Part shown: one piece after another, positions 1 through 13,270 of the stretch
Layout of the letters: every line of letters begins with the position of its first letter
How positions within the stretch are numbered: position 1 is the stretch's first letter
Origin: Eopsaltria australis
Taxonomy: Eukaryota; Chordata; Aves; Passeriformes; Petroicidae
Assembly (NCBI GenBank): GCA_034509425.1
Contig: JAVTVJ010000566.1
Coordinates: forward strand, 2,195,734-2,259,733
Length of the DNA: 64,000 bases
Reading direction: 5' to 3'
Translations under genes and position numbers: made by a program
Notes under the pieces: generated by a model
Databases searched by the model: none
What the model was told of the DNA's origin: nothing
Seen by the model: only the letters and a program-made list of their open reading frames with translations

Positions 1-144
1 GGAAGGAAGGAAGGAAGGAAGGAAGGAAGGAAGGAAGGAAGGAAGGAAGCAGGAGGAAGGAAGGAAGGAAGGAAGGAAGGAAGGAAGGAAGGAAGGAAGG
101 AAGGAAGGAAGGAAGGAAGGAAGGAAGGAAGGAAGGAAGGAAGG
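1..144. repeat. (GGAA)n microsatellite, cut by the window edge
   Basis: About 35 GGAA units with one interruption at 50-55 (GCAGGAGGAAGG). The array starts at base 1, so its true length is greater. GGAA is the core of ETS-family binding sites. Confidence 0.97.
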
Positions 145-222
145 GCACCCACTGTTACTCCAAGTGCCACTTTAACTATATCTGTATTAACAAAATTGGA
201 TTATATTAAGAAAATTTAACTG

Positions 223-305
223 TAGAATCACTGAAGTTGGAAAAGCCCTCTGAGATCACCGAGCCCAACCCTGAACCCAGTACTGCCAGTTTCATGTTCC
301 CTTTG
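223..305 (-). mobile_element. CR1 LINE 3'-end fragment
   Basis: The plus strand reads TAGAATCACTGAAGTTGG, then a GGAAAAG.CCTCTGAGATCACCGAG.CCAACC pattern. This is the reverse complement of the CR1 3' terminus and the adjoining untranslated region. Only the last 80 or so bases survive. Confidence 0.75.
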
Positions 306-3300
306 GCTCAACTTTAACTTCAGACAGGCTACAAAACACACTCCCAGCTGCTGGTTTCCTGAGCACATCTAAAGAGTTCATGTATGGGCTTAGAAATGAG
401 TCTGGTTTAATGCACAAAAGCTTCTGACAGTTTGCCAAGGCTGCTTTTAGGTTTCCCTCTCTTCAGTTCCTTGCATCTCCCACTACGACTAAAGAAAAAA
501 ATGAAAATAAAATTATAACCCTGAAGTTTTTGGGAAGAGAAGGCAGGTTTGTTACCCAGTAGATCAGCTGCTGGGAAGGCTCCTACCCCACCCTCCCAAG
601 GCTCTGTTCCTGCTCATCCAGGCACAGCTTAAGCCCATCCAAAGCCCTTCCCTGGCTCAGCTCACGTTGGACACGCACAGGTGAGGCACAGGTGAGCTCC
701 TGGGGCAGCCAAGGCAGCCGCCCCCAGACACTGAGCAAATGGGATCAGTCACACCTCATTTGGACACAGCCCTGTGACAGGCAAGGCACAGCTGGGGATG
801 GACACACACAGCCCCTGCAAAGTGTAATTACAACAGCAGTGCCCAAAGAGCCACGGAAAGTTCACCCTTAACAACGAGCAAATCAATTTAAATCACCCTG
901 GTTCCACTCTGATCAGTTACAGCAATTTAATTATTCTCACCTGATGCAGAGTGTTCATTTAAGAGTTTTGCACAGGTTGAAACTATGGTATTTAAGTAAC
1001 TTCACACTGGTGCCCTGGGAGCTGCTGGGGAGCGGAGGGAACACCAGAAATGGGTCACCGTGACATAACACATGAGCTCATCACACCACTGCCCCTGGGA
1101 GCCCCAGGAAACATCCACTGCTGCATCCTGGATCATGCTTAGGTCATAAACTGCTTGGACATCACCTGAGCCAGGGCATTCCAGGCCTGCTCCAAAGCCT
1201 GCACAGGTCTGACATGTGATTTAAACCCTGGGGTGGGGCACAGGGAAGAGGGATGAGGAAAAGAGGCCACGGGCTGAACATTGGCAGCTGATACAGAACG
1301 GATGAACTCACTTTATTAAGCTGACTACTTAATAAAAGTCTATCTTGGCAAATAAAAAATGAGAATTCAATGCTGTCCCATTAAGGAGTTATTTGTATTT
1401 CAGCTGTTGCTCGTGGCTGCTGGGGAGGATTTACTGATTTTTAAAAACTGCACTAACCCCAGTGCTTCTGCAGAACAGATCTGTTGTGCTGAAATTTAAG
1501 AGCCCTATCTGTTAAACCTGAGCTTTGCAGTGAGGAAGTCAGTAGCTTCTCTAGAAATCCATTAAACTGAGCCCCTGCCCTCACTCCTGCCCTGAACGTG
1601 GCAGGGTTTTGGCAAAGACTTCAGCAAAATATTCTCCTTCACAAATAAAAGCACAGGCCCGTCTCTCACTTCTGGCACTTCACTGCAAGCCAAACATTTT
1701 TCCCCAGAGAAGCACAAAAATCCAGTGTGTGCCACAGCAAAATATATCAAAAGCACAGCCTGAAAACATCCTCTCTCAATAAGGCTGTGATTCTAAACTG
1801 TGACTGCCGTAGGTGGGAGATCAAATATTCAATATTGTGAGATTTGGCAAACATTCCCATCCCCTCTGTGTAACAATCTTTATCCTCTTTTTTCCCCAGT
1901 CCTTAACCTGTGCTTTGGAAGATGCCTGAACTCTCCAGCTTCCTCTCACAATAGCATGAATATATCTTATTTTATTAATTCTGTGATGTATTTCAATGAC
2001 AGCTATGGACAGGGAAGTCGTGAGAGCTTCTCCCCACACAATTATTTTAGAACCCTGCTCCAGCTGCCAGCTTCTCCTCCTGACAGCTGGCCCTGGCTCC
2101 CTCCTGGCCACAGCCTGGCTCCCCTGCACAGAAGATTCAGCCAGAGGCTGGAGAGATGCATTTGGAACGGAATGCAGAGCTCTGAAGCCCTTTACAATCA
2201 GTTTATTATCTTTTCTCCTTCAGTTCTGGAGTGCACCAGCATGCTTCTTGTCTACTGAATGCTCTGCATGGGAAGGGAAATAACAGTGCAGAGCCCTCAG
2301 GCAGATGAGCAGGGGCAGTGCCAGCATTTCTTGGTTATCCCAGGAAAATGCACATCCCAACTCAGCAGAACCCATAAATGCAGTGCTCCCAGCCTTCATT
2401 AACTACCTGTGTGCAGTTTAAACCTTCCTGAAGGATTAGCAAAGCTTAGCCCTGCCTGATGCTGAGCTTCAAATGAGTTTGGCAGGCCAGAAAGTGAACA
2501 CTTAGAATCAAACTGTTAAAGGAACTGCATGGGATCATTTATTTCTAACAAGGCACACTTGAACTTACAGCCTGCAATTCACAAGCCTCAGCTCCTTTAA
2601 AGCCCCCAGCACTTATCTTCACAGCTCTGAAAGAAATACAGAAGAGTTGGGAGGTCAGCCCCATCTTTGGAGCATTTGACTCCCCAGAAAAGCCCCTTCA
2701 GCAGAGCAGAGCAGCCCTGAGTTTTCCATTTCAGAGTGTATTAAATTATTCAAACACCATCCCAATTTCAAAGACAAAGTGGGTTCCCAAGCACATTTCC
2801 CAGGCAAGTGCTAATGCTGGGTTATGTGTAAACATCCATGGTGAGATTCCAGCACATTCTCCCACATCAAGGATAAACCCCTGCTCTGTTATTAACAAGC
2901 AGCTTCCCATCTGCAGCTCTTGTAAGTGACACAAAAGTAAATCATGACAACTGCTCCTAGAATTCCAAGCAAAATGTGCAGGCTTGTATGAAGAACCCAT
3001 CATTGCCAGGCTCCAAAATGTCCTTTTTGTGTTCCTGAAGCCAGAGCTGCTTCCACAGTGCTGCCACTCAGCCTGCTGATCAACCCAGGGAATTCAGATC
3101 ACACCCTGCAGTGTGCACTAATTACCTCAAGCATCAATTACAAGCCCAATAAAGCCATTTGCAAGGAGTGACAGTCAGGAGCTTGCTAGGACTCGATGTC
3201 ATTCAGCATTATTAAATTTGAAATCCATCCTCATCCTGTGTTGTGCAAGGCAGGCCACAGCTAAGCTGATTTACCACGTCAGGTCACACTTCATGGCCTG

Positions 3301-5855
3301 AAACACACGGGCTGGGAGCAGGAGGAGGGTCTATAAAAAGGCACATAAAAGCAGTTCATAATCTACCAGAACACACACAAGATAAGAGAAGAATCATTAG
3401 TCCAATATCAACACTGGTTTTCAAATTTACTGGGGTAAGAGAACCGTAATCACTTCCAAATAAAGCTAAGTCAACATCTACAAAAAAAAAAAAAGCTACT
3501 ATATATATTTTATATCATATTTATTCTCTTTATCTACTGTACCTGGTTTTTATAATATGTTAGACCTGTAAGAACACAGCCAAACTTGAGAAGAGGCATC
3601 AATGCATGGCAACCTCAAGGAAAGATGACAAAAGGGTGAGGGCAACCTTTGAAAACCAAGTTCACATCTAACAGAGTCAGAAGAAATTAAGAATTAGAAC
3701 AAAGTGTCCTCTCTATTTGGTTGGACAAACAGATGTTATTTGGCCCAGGACTTGTGTCAGCAACTGAGAGCCTATAAAACAACTCGAAAATGTCAATACA
3801 GAAAGGTGAACCCTTCCTATCAGGCAGAAATAACAAGAACAGCTGCTTGTGTGCTCCAAGTGTTTGGGGGAGGGAATGGCAGAGAAAACAGGAGCAACAA
3901 GCTGGGTTAATTATTGACATTCAGAGCCAGCTCTCAGCTGAGGGCAGAGCTGCACCTCACCTCTCAGAAACTGAGCAAGTTTTCCAACACCTTCATCTCT
4001 CACTGAGATGGACACAAAACCAGATGTGAAACAAAGCCTGGATCCTATTCCTGATCCTCTCTTTGAACACTTTCCAGCACTGATGGCACCAACACAGGAG
4101 CAGCTTCTGACTTGAGATTAAAAATACCAGCAAATGTTTTCTAAGCATTTAGTCAGAGACACCTTTTAATTGCATTTCATGTGGCATTTGCAGTTGGGTT
4201 CTCTGAATCCCTTTTCTGGAGGGAGGAGAGAGGAAGGAGGGGGAAGTCCTGTGTTTTCCAGGCTGGCTGTTCTGGAAGGAAGGATTTTCTCCCCATCCTT
4301 ACATAAAGAACAAGCTTTTCATTAATGCCAAGGATCCAAGAGCAGATGGTCCCAGCACACAGCACTGCTGCTATAAGTAGGATTTCTACGCCCACTTCGT
4401 GGAACTGGAATCTCAGCAGCACTCTTGAGATGTGAATGGCAAAACTCCCTCAGAAGATCCACTCCTGTGGATCAGGATTGAATCCTTGCATCTCCAACAC
4501 TCCTGGAACAGTGAGGAGGATGCACAGAGAGCTCCAAGTCGAACAAGCCAGCCGTGGCTACTCAGGAATTCTTCTGGCAGCTCAAGCAACAGAGGAAACA
4601 CAGCCTCAGCAATTTAATGAATGCAGTGATGCTTTGTCAGCAGCACTGGCTACCCAGAGTCCTGGGTAAACCTGCCTTAGGTTGATCCATTTACTTAATT
4701 ATAAACAAGAGATCAGACAGCAATTCATTTTGCTTTGTTGGGAGGTGAAGGTTTTTTTATTTCTTTTCCTAAAGTCATTAAGCCCAAGTAACAGCAAACT
4801 TTGTGCTGTGGCCTTTTCTGCTGCAGTGCTAAAATTTGTCTCAGAATAAGCCAGTTGTGAATTTCTTTTAAGCATTGTATAGTAGCAAAAAACTTCTGAA
4901 CTAGAGCAGAAGTTACCCACAAGTGCAGGTAGCTGCAGCTCAGGGAAGTCTGTCCACTTGCTGGATCTTACCAGATTCCAAAATATGTATCATAAAAACA
5001 AAAGAAACATCAAGGAAACACAATTCTAAGGACACAGAGCTGCCAGGGAGCCTGAAATCGCTGTAAATACCAGTTGTAAAGTGTTCTCCAAGAGAAAAAA
5101 AAACACCTTCAACTTGGAGTATTTAAATACCCAAAAGCAGAAGAGAATCCAGCTGGTAAAGAGAATGTGGCTGCTGTGCAGGAGGAGTGCTAAAGGCTTT
5201 CTAAGGTAAAACTGTACTTGGAAAATTCCTGAAAAACACAAGTTCCAATAGACTGCTTAGTCAAATACACTGCAGATATTACATTAAAATATATATTTTA
5301 ACAAAAACACAAACATGAACATAAAATCTCACTGCAGCTCGTTTTCACTGCCTCAGCTCTTCAGTTGTGCCATGTCATTATTGTCTGCAAAACTCTAAGT
5401 CCATTTTCATGAGGGGGAAAAAGAGCAGCTGGGGCATCAAGGCCTCTGATTCAGGTAGGCAGAAAAAGGCAGAGAAATGACCCCTTTCCCTCTGCACAGC
5501 CAGAAATATCCAGAATTACAGTGATGGTGCTTCCAGGCTCAATCAAAGCACTTAAAGCTCATTTCTCGACCCCACCTTGGTCTGAATGAGCCTCCTCAGC
5601 CACAGAGCAGGGAGGGCAGGGGGATGAGATGGGAAAGGGAATTCCCCTGGAAAAGTGGGAGCAGGCAGAGGTGTCCAAGGCAGACACACCCGATTTCCTC
5701 CTGCAGCTCTCCCCCTGCTATATTTAGCACACACTCAAATTGTGCAACCACCACGGGATGTTTTGTCGGGTGAGGAAGGACAAAAGGATGTGTTGCCATA
5801 TTTGGTTGATTGAGGTGAAATAAAGCACAAGTTGGGAAAGCCACCAGAATCTGAG
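306..5855. other. Intronic unique sequence, no gene seen
   Basis: No recognisable exon, RNA gene or large repeat. There is a short poly-A run at 3,481-3,493 followed by an AT-rich patch (3,497-3,560). The open frames here are short, overlap on both strands and show no domain or splice support. Confidence 0.6.
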
Positions 5856-5960
5856 ATTTTTTTTATTTTTATTTTTTTTTTTGGTGGGTTTGAGGTGTTT
5901 TTTTGGGTTTTTGGTTGGTTTGGTTTTGTTGGGTTTTTCGCCGTGTTTATTGGGTTTTTT
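5856..5960. repeat. T/GT-rich low-complexity tract
   Basis: A poly-T run grades into GGTTT and TTGGG repeats. The minus strand is AAACC-like and yields a Lys/Pro/Asn-rich spurious frame. It is simple sequence, not coding. Confidence 0.8.
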
Positions 5961-6930
5961 AAGAAAAACTAGTATGTAAGGGGAAGGGAAGTTTTCCAAA
6001 GTATAAATTATTGTCCATACTACTTTTATGAAGGGAAATAGGATTTTTTTTTTTCTTGCTATCAAAGCAAGTGAGTGAGCAGGGCTGGGTTTTTCAGTTG
6101 CCTTGAGTCAGGATGCAGTGATGCAGCATGAAAAATCACATTGTCAGAGGTGCAGAACATAACCCAGCCACCTCAGCAACAGCCTTTTCCCAGAGCTACC
6201 GAGGCAGCAAACCCTAAAGTAGCTACTTTACCCAGAAATACCATAATTAATAGTTAATGAGTTGGTGCTGTGCCTTCTGCTGTTTGTAATCCTCTCCTGC
6301 CAACAGGAAAGCTTCGACGTGGTCTTTGATGCTCAACAGTGGATCACTGGTCACATGTAAATAAAAATACCTGCATCTCCGTGGGTAGTGAGACATCAAA
6401 GAATTAGACACTGGTGCTAAGTTTGGAAATAAATGTAAAGAACTCCCATCCCCATGAAGGAAGTGGAAAGAAAAGCCCATACAGAATTGTCGTGTGAGGC
6501 CAAGCTAACAGATGGACCCCAAATATAAACTCCTGGCAGGTTAGGAAAGCTAAGCAGAGACAAAGTTAAATTTGGGAGGGGTATCTGTGGTGCTTTTAGA
6601 GCAGAGCAAGGACGGCAGGAATCTTCCCAAAGCTCTGCTTTCCAACTACACCTGAATGTGGAGAAGGGGCTCTGCTCTGAGATGAGAAAACTCCTCAAGA
6701 GCATCAGGGTTTACAGCAAGAGCCTTGGCCTTTCTAGCAGAGAAAGGGATGGGTCAATAGAAAGAAAAATTCACAACAAGAACAAAGCCACTCACTCTCC
6801 AAATGCTGCAGGGCCAGGGGAGATCATAAATGAAGCAGATAAATAATTTAGTCTGCTACCTGCTCTGTTTGGGGACGTGGTATTTTGAGACAGGGTTTTT
6901 TTAAACACTGAGGAATAACAGAACAACTTG

Positions 6931-7158
6931 TTTCCCTGGGCACCCTGTGCCAGGGCCTCCCCATCCTCCCAGCCAGGAATTCCTTCCCAATATCCCATCC
7001 ATCCCTGCCCTCTGTCCATGTGAAGCCATTCCCTGTGTCCTGACCCTCCATCCCTTGTCCCCAGCCCCTCTCCTGGAGCCCCTTTAGGCCCTGCAAGGGG
7101 CTCTGAGCTCTCCCTGGAGCCTGCTCCTCTCCAGGTGAGCACCCCCAGCTCTCCCAAT
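6931..7158 (-). mobile_element. CR1 LINE 3' fragment
   Basis: In reverse complement this runs from a GAGAGCTGGGGGTGCTCACC motif, through the GGAGAGGGGCTGGGGACAAG region, to a motif with CAGGGTGCCCAGGGAAAC, all hallmarks of the avian CR1 3' portion. The distal 3' tail (gene-end ATTCTATG repeats) is missing, so it is an internal, broken piece. Confidence 0.88.
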
Positions 7159-8142
7159 CCATTTTCTTTACAAGAAGAATTCCAATCCAAGAACAATTTT
7201 CCCCCAGGAGTTCTGGGGCTGCAGAGCAGCAGCTCCTGCATTCAGCCCTTCTTCACCCACACCTTCTCAAGTGGCAGAGCACCAGGACCTCCACACTTCT
7301 AATCAAACACAAAATTAGCCAAGAGAAGAGAACTCATCAGCTTTGACAGCATCCCAAGCTTCCCCATCCCCAGGCACTGCTGTTGATTTTGGCTATTTCC
7401 ATGTCCCAGATAATATCACTTATTGCAGCTCAGATCTCTGACTTGTCTGAAACAGAAAGCTGATTAGGGATGTGAGTTCCTCCATCCCCCAGGAATGGAA
7501 CACACAGAGACTGAGCCACCCCACACTGACACTGCTCTGCAGAAATAAAACCAACCTGCTTAAGTTAAAGAAAGATATTGTTGATTCTGACAAAGAGTTC
7601 AAGTAAAATCTCTCTCTGATCAGCTGGCACAAAGTCACAAGCAGCACACTCAAAGTCTTTCCTGTCTTAATGAAAATATTCTAATTGGTGAAATATTCTA
7701 ATTGACATCAGTAATTAAGGCAGATTTTCTGGCAGAGTCCCACCCTTTGGGAAGGAGCAGATCTGAGAGCACGACCAGCAGTAGTTTCTGCCTGGGTGGG
7801 AATCCTGCCCAGTTAACTCCACCGGCCCAAACAAGCACTCAGCTGAGCACCAGCAGCAAAGTGCAAATCCTGTGCTCAGCTGAGCAGGTGACACAGATTT
7901 CAGATATTTTGTTGGCATTTCAGCAACCGAGGAGCAATGGCTTACAAATTGGCCATTTGTCTCTAAATGGTCTTTCTGGGTCCTTTTGTAAGAGTTTGAA
8001 AGGGAAGCTTGAAGGGTTTGATTCCAAAAGGCTTAGTCAAGTCCATAACTGTTCCTGGGGAAAATGGAACCACTAGTGATTACTGGTCAGTGTTCTGTGC
8101 GCTGGAATCACCCCCAAAACCACATCACACCAGTTCTGTGGC
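7159..8142. other. Intronic sequence with a small local duplication
   Basis: No gene seen. At 7,671-7,704 the 16-17 base phrase TGAAAATATTCTAATTGG is repeated once in tandem with a one-base difference in the A-run. The remainder is unique. Confidence 0.55.
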
Positions 8143-8189
<47 letters not shown>

Positions 8190-8199
8190 ATTATTATTA
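8143..8199. repeat. (ATT)n microsatellite
   Basis: About 18 ATT triplets with one interruption (TTAATT near 8,182). It is likely to vary in length between individuals. Confidence 0.95.
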
Positions 8200-8933
8200 C
8201 AACAGTAGCCTGCTGAACAGCCACTTCACACAATCTATTCACAGATAAAATACCAGAGCATAAATCAACACAATGCATCAAGACTGACTAAGTTCCAGAC
8301 CTGCACATGCTGAATGATTAAGCAAAGCTCTGGTGACCTTTGCCAGGTACCTTTGTAAAGTCATTTCAGTGTGTTGGTGATGCTAAGGTTCAGTGCATTG
8401 TTAGCACGAGGGAAGGATATTCCCAATTAAATCATTTTAGCTGGAAAAGGACTCTTCATCTCATTTCCAGATGTTTCATGATTTCCTTCACTCACAGCAA
8501 GATGATTCATGAAACAGCCTGAGAAGGTCATGCCATGGCACACAGAAACCACCTCTGCTCCTCTCTCAAAGCCTGGGAAGCACCTATTTAAAGGTGTTCA
8601 CACAGGAAAAAAGTCACTTAAAGCAATGGCAGTGCCACAGGAGTAAAGCCACGAGACCCAGACCACACACACACACACCCCACTCCCTCAGACTGGCACC
8701 TGATTTACCAGCAGCTCTCCTTCCTCCAGAGTAAAATACTCAGACAAGCTCCTAACAGTGCCCACAGTTCCCAGAGCCAAGTGAGGTCAAGGAAATGACA
8801 GGTTTTTCATGAGCAAGAGGAGGTGAAGATCGTGGCTTATGTCAGCAAGTTCTGGTGATGTATCACATTGCATAATAAGGAGAGCTCAGCGCTGGGAAGC
8901 ACTTTCCTCAAGAAGTTACATAACTCTGCAATG

Positions 8934-9069
8934 GTTTTGAAAAAGTGATCCTTTCTTGCTTACAGAGTGAGGAGAGAGGACAGAACCCTCAGCCCCCTTG
9001 GTGTTTAAAAAAATGATCTTCTCTTGCTTTCAGAGCAAGCAGGGGAGAGGACAGCCAACCCTCAGCCCC
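8934..9069. repeat. Imperfect tandem duplication, two units of about 65 bp
   Basis: Unit one (8,934-8,997) and unit two (9,002-9,069) share the order: GTTT plus A-run, GTGATC/ATGATC, CTTGCTT(A/T)CAGAG, GGAGAGAGGACAG or similar, then CCCTCAGCCCC. They differ by scattered substitutions and small indels, so the duplication is old. Confidence 0.85.
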
Positions 9070-12000
9070 TGAGCAGGAGCTGCTCTGATCAGATGCTTTT
9101 GGATGCAGGTAAGATCACTTCAGGGAGTTGTCAGATGGGTGAAAAAAAAGGCAGGTGAGGGGAAAAAAAAAAAAATCACTCCCAGCACATAAAAACACCC
9201 CGTGAGATGAGAGCCTGATCTATTCTGGAGCACCTACAGCAGCACTGGGATCTCAGCGATGAGTTCCAAGGCAGGCACATTTCTACCACCTTAAAGTTGT
9301 CACTATATTGAAGAAGAGTAGAGAGAGTAGGAAAAAAACACCCAAACCATGATGTTTTCTCTGCTTTTCCAAGGATTGTTGGCTCCCTCCAAGGTGTGAA
9401 GTCCCCCTGGAGATCCTGAAGTGTCACTGATGCCCTTGGGCAGCCCCGAGCAGGCTCCAGCACACCCCAGTGAGGGATGTGTGCTGGATCCCTGCAGCCC
9501 AGGGCTCCCAGAGCTGCCACAGCCCTGCCCCAGGAATGGGGGACACAGGCACACCCCAGGGAGGGCTCAGCTTGCAGTGACCCCCTGGTCCTGCAGCCAC
9601 ACCCACGTTAATGCTGCACAGGACTGCACTGCTGGAACCCTTGTGCACAGCTAAAACCCCATTTAATCACATTGCTCTGAAGAGATTTCAGCAAAATCTC
9701 CTCTTTAGGATTAAAAGCAACCTGTGCTGCTCAACACAGAATCCACATCCAAGTCCAAACACTCTCTTTTTTAAACACCAAAGGCCAGGAAATTTGTAAG
9801 CCACAACTGGGGAAAGCAGGAGCAGAAATTAATTTCCCTGCCTCCTTCCTTCAGTTCCCAGTCCCTGCACATCAGGCTCTGATTAAATCTTGAACCAGCA
9901 CTCAGGTGAGCTCCATCCACAGCAGGACATGGTCACAGGAGGCTGGCATGGGCCTGGCATGTCACTGGAAATAAATATGAGCGGGAACTCCTGACCTTTG
10001 ATTCAAGAACTCTCTCCTACCTTATGTGAGGTAGTTTTTATCACCTTTTTAGAATTCCCTTGCAAGGCAAGGCAGGAGCACCTATTGAATTACATCCACA
10101 GTCTCAGATCACTGCCTTCAAAGTTTTCCTCCCAAGCCATTTGAAAAAAAGGTCACAGGGAAGTTCTTTCACTGCTCATTCTCCTCCCTTGCCCGCCTGG
10201 CACTTTCATCTCCAAACACCTGGCTGGCACAGCCACAAGCACAGCCCCCCAGGCAGGGGGAGTGTTCCATGTCAGCACCAACACTGGTGTCACAACCTCA
10301 GCAAACCTGGAATAAAGTCAGCTTTCTCCTCTCCTGAAAGACAAAGTCATTCTCTCGACCCTCGACAACCTCCAGCACTCAAGAAGTGGTGGACTCAATT
10401 AGAAGCTTAAAATAGAATCAAGCCTGAAAGCTGAATATAGGTATTTTTTTTTTACCTTATTCAAATCACGCTGGTTCATTTGAATTAGAACCCAGTCCTC
10501 CCCCTGCACAGCAGGGCCTCACTCTTTGGGTCTCAATCAGGGAGATCAACACCAGGAAAGGCTGTGCTGAATGAAGAGGAGAATCCTCCAGGAAGGAGCC
10601 ACAGGAAGGGTCAGACATCTCCACTGCACCTTCGTGTAACTGGAGCCTGCTCACCTCTGTGGCACTGCACGCTCACCCAAGTTACGTGCATGAATTAAGA
10701 TGAAGATGATAGTGGCTATTTTTGCCTTTAAAGAGATCAGGACAGAGGGTTTGGTTTAAGCAGTGAATTTTACCGAGAGGTGTAACTGAGGGTTTGAGAA
10801 TGCCCAGTCCTGCCTGGGTGAAGCAGAAAGCCGTAAGGATGAACACACTAAAGCAGAGGTTCTTAAATTGCACACAGCTCCTCCAGCTTGAAACCAAGAT
10901 CAAATGCTTCTGCCATGGGGCTGCAAAGAAAGATAGAACGCAAGGAAAAGTCAAAATACACCTGTTCTCCACTACACAGAGCCATTAATCAAAACTCCCA
11001 GCAGCAAATAAAACCCCCAGGGGATATTCCTACAACTGTGAATTCCTTCTTTGCTGTCACTACAAGGACTTTTCCCACATAAACAGCTCCATCTGCTCAC
11101 AAAGGACACCACTGCACAGGCTGGAGAGAGCCAGCCTGAAACAGGGCACACACAGCACACGCCCCCTGGGTCCTGGTGCCACTGGATCCCGGCACTTGAG
11201 TCAAGAATTTAAAATAAAGATCTATCAGGCTGCTTGGGATTTGAATAACAATGCTTCAATTTGCAGAGGAACACTCGCCTGCCTCAAAGGAAGCCATCAG
11301 GGGAACAAAGGACCATCAAGCAGAACGTTTCTGTGTTGCACTGGACATGAAAGCAACACGTAGATTTCAGAGTAGGTCAGGAACCATCCAGGCATGACCA
11401 GAAAAGAGAGGGCCTGCCTTTCTTTATTCTCTCATTTTTATATCTTTCTTAAGACAATCGTGGATTGGTCAATGAGGTTACTACTTTTACTATTCCACAA
11501 GATAATAACACAGTCTATCATCTTTCTCCACCTTAGGAGAAAGGAATGAAACACAGTTTAGAAGTTCAAAACAATCTAGGCCGGTTAAGAAAACATGGAC
11601 TGTGTTTATAGAAAATGCATGAGAAATTCTACTACCGAAGTAAAACATAGAATACTGCAAAAACCAGGGCGACATTTCTGAGCCAGCTCCTGCTCTGGGT
11701 TCGTGCTGAAAGGAAGGTGAAGAGCAGCAAGGATGAAGGAGAAGGGTGGCTCAGGGCTCTGAGTGGAATCCCCCGAGGTCCCTCTGAACTCATCACAATG
11801 TCCCAGCTGCATTCGGGAGGGGAATCCCTGTCTGCATCCTGCCCTGGGCATGGGACAGAGGGCAGCTCACATCCCCTGCACTGACCTGGACTTTCCCCTT
11901 CAATTCCGTGCACAGAGTTCCAACACAGCTCCAAGGAGAGCATCCCCAGAGCAAACCTGGCAAACAACCACTGCAACAGCTCTGGGAGCACCCAAAGGCT

Positions 12001-13030
12001 CAGTGCTGTGTCTGCCCCACCAAGAAACCATGCCAAAAGAATATTGTTGTCTACCACAATCCAGTGCAAGTGGGTTTGCTGTCCATTCGTTCATCGAAAA
12101 ACAAAAAACCAACTCAATTCCAGTGAAATACAATACAACTTTCTAAATTCAGAAAACCATGCCAAGAGATCAAGGCTGCAGATTGATGGGACCTGGACTG
12201 GAAGACAATCATTTGTCTGGAATGACTCACACGCATCCTTGACATTTCGCTGTGTTTCCAGGGCCATTAACAGCACACAGAAGACGACCAAACAAGGTTT
12301 TATATTCCCCACGCGTGAGCAGAGAACCGCTACAGCCACAGAAAAACAACAAAAAACAAAATGTTGCTGCAGTGAACCTCTGAAATTGAGGTAACCTGGA
12401 CCAGCCAAGCAAAGAGAGGTCATGCCCACCTCATGTCAAAGTATTTGCTCATATTGAAGTATTTACTCATATTAAAATGTCCCATTCCTTACCTGTACCC
12501 AGCCCCAAGGAGGAATGGATGTCTGTTCACCCAGGAGTGTGCAGGACCCTTTGTTCCCCCTGAGCACTGAGGTCCCACCTGGCCGTGGGTGGGATTCAGA
12601 ACTTCAGAGAGATGATTTTTTTGGTTACAAATGAGCTTGGTGACCTCAGCCCCCTCCTTGTCCCAGGTAACCAGGTGTGTTCCCTTCTGCAGAGGGTCCA
12701 CGTTTTCCCAGCTATTCCCCTCATCACTGACATTCCTCTAGAAGCTTTTCTTGTTGGCCTTGAAGTCCCTGGCCAGATTTAACTCTTGAGATCTCCCAAC
12801 ATCATCCCTGGCTGAGGACAATCTCCCTGTACTCCCCCCATAGCTCCATGTTCCATGCCCAAAAAGAGCAATTAAAAGGTCCCTGCAGTCATTGTGAGCC
12901 AGGAGAAACCCAGCAAAGATAGAAAACCCCGCCAAACATCAACTCCCAGCCGCATCCCAAAGCCTGAAGGCCAGGAGATTGCTCCCCCACCTTCCCCTGC
13001 TGCTTTCTGCTTCATTGCAGAACGAAGGGA
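9070..13030. other. Intronic unique sequence, no gene seen
   Basis: There is a poly-A run near 9,158-9,176. A short tandem pair lies at 12,438-12,474 (AAGTATTTGCTCATATTG, then AAGTATTTACTCATATTA). The segment around 11,380-11,600 reads somewhat like old LTR or transposon DNA, but I cannot match it to a family. The open frames overlap on both strands without domain support. Confidence 0.5.
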
Positions 13031-13270
13031 ATTCACACGTGGTAAATCTGAATTGCTGTGCTGCAGTTAGAGATGTATTACATGCATGGCTTTGTCTCCA
13101 CTCGCGTTTGCAGGGGAAGTCTGGCTAGAAATCTTATTAACATGCAAATAATGTATATTATATTTCAATCAGATGCTATAGAGAGCTACTCAGCAGCAGC
13201 ATTTTTCTTATCTAGCACAGCACTCAGTCTGCACAAATGCCTCGCAGCAGAATAATTTCTTCCCTGCGAA
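13031..13270. promoter_or_regulatory. Candidate conserved intronic enhancer
   Basis: A repeat-free block in which AT-rich and E-box/homeodomain-like words are packed together. It includes a perfect octamer ATGCAAAT at 13,142-13,149, a TTATTAAC and a TTTCAATCAGAT word, and CAGCAGCAGC near 13,193. The texture resembles vertebrate conserved non-coding elements. This is pattern recognition only; no alignment was possible. Confidence 0.3.

Noticed and set aside
11380..11600. Possible LTR or other transposon remnant
   Set aside because: The texture is suggestive, but I could not find paired termini, target-site duplication or a known family word. A similar impression at 18,430-18,740 was also left unassigned.
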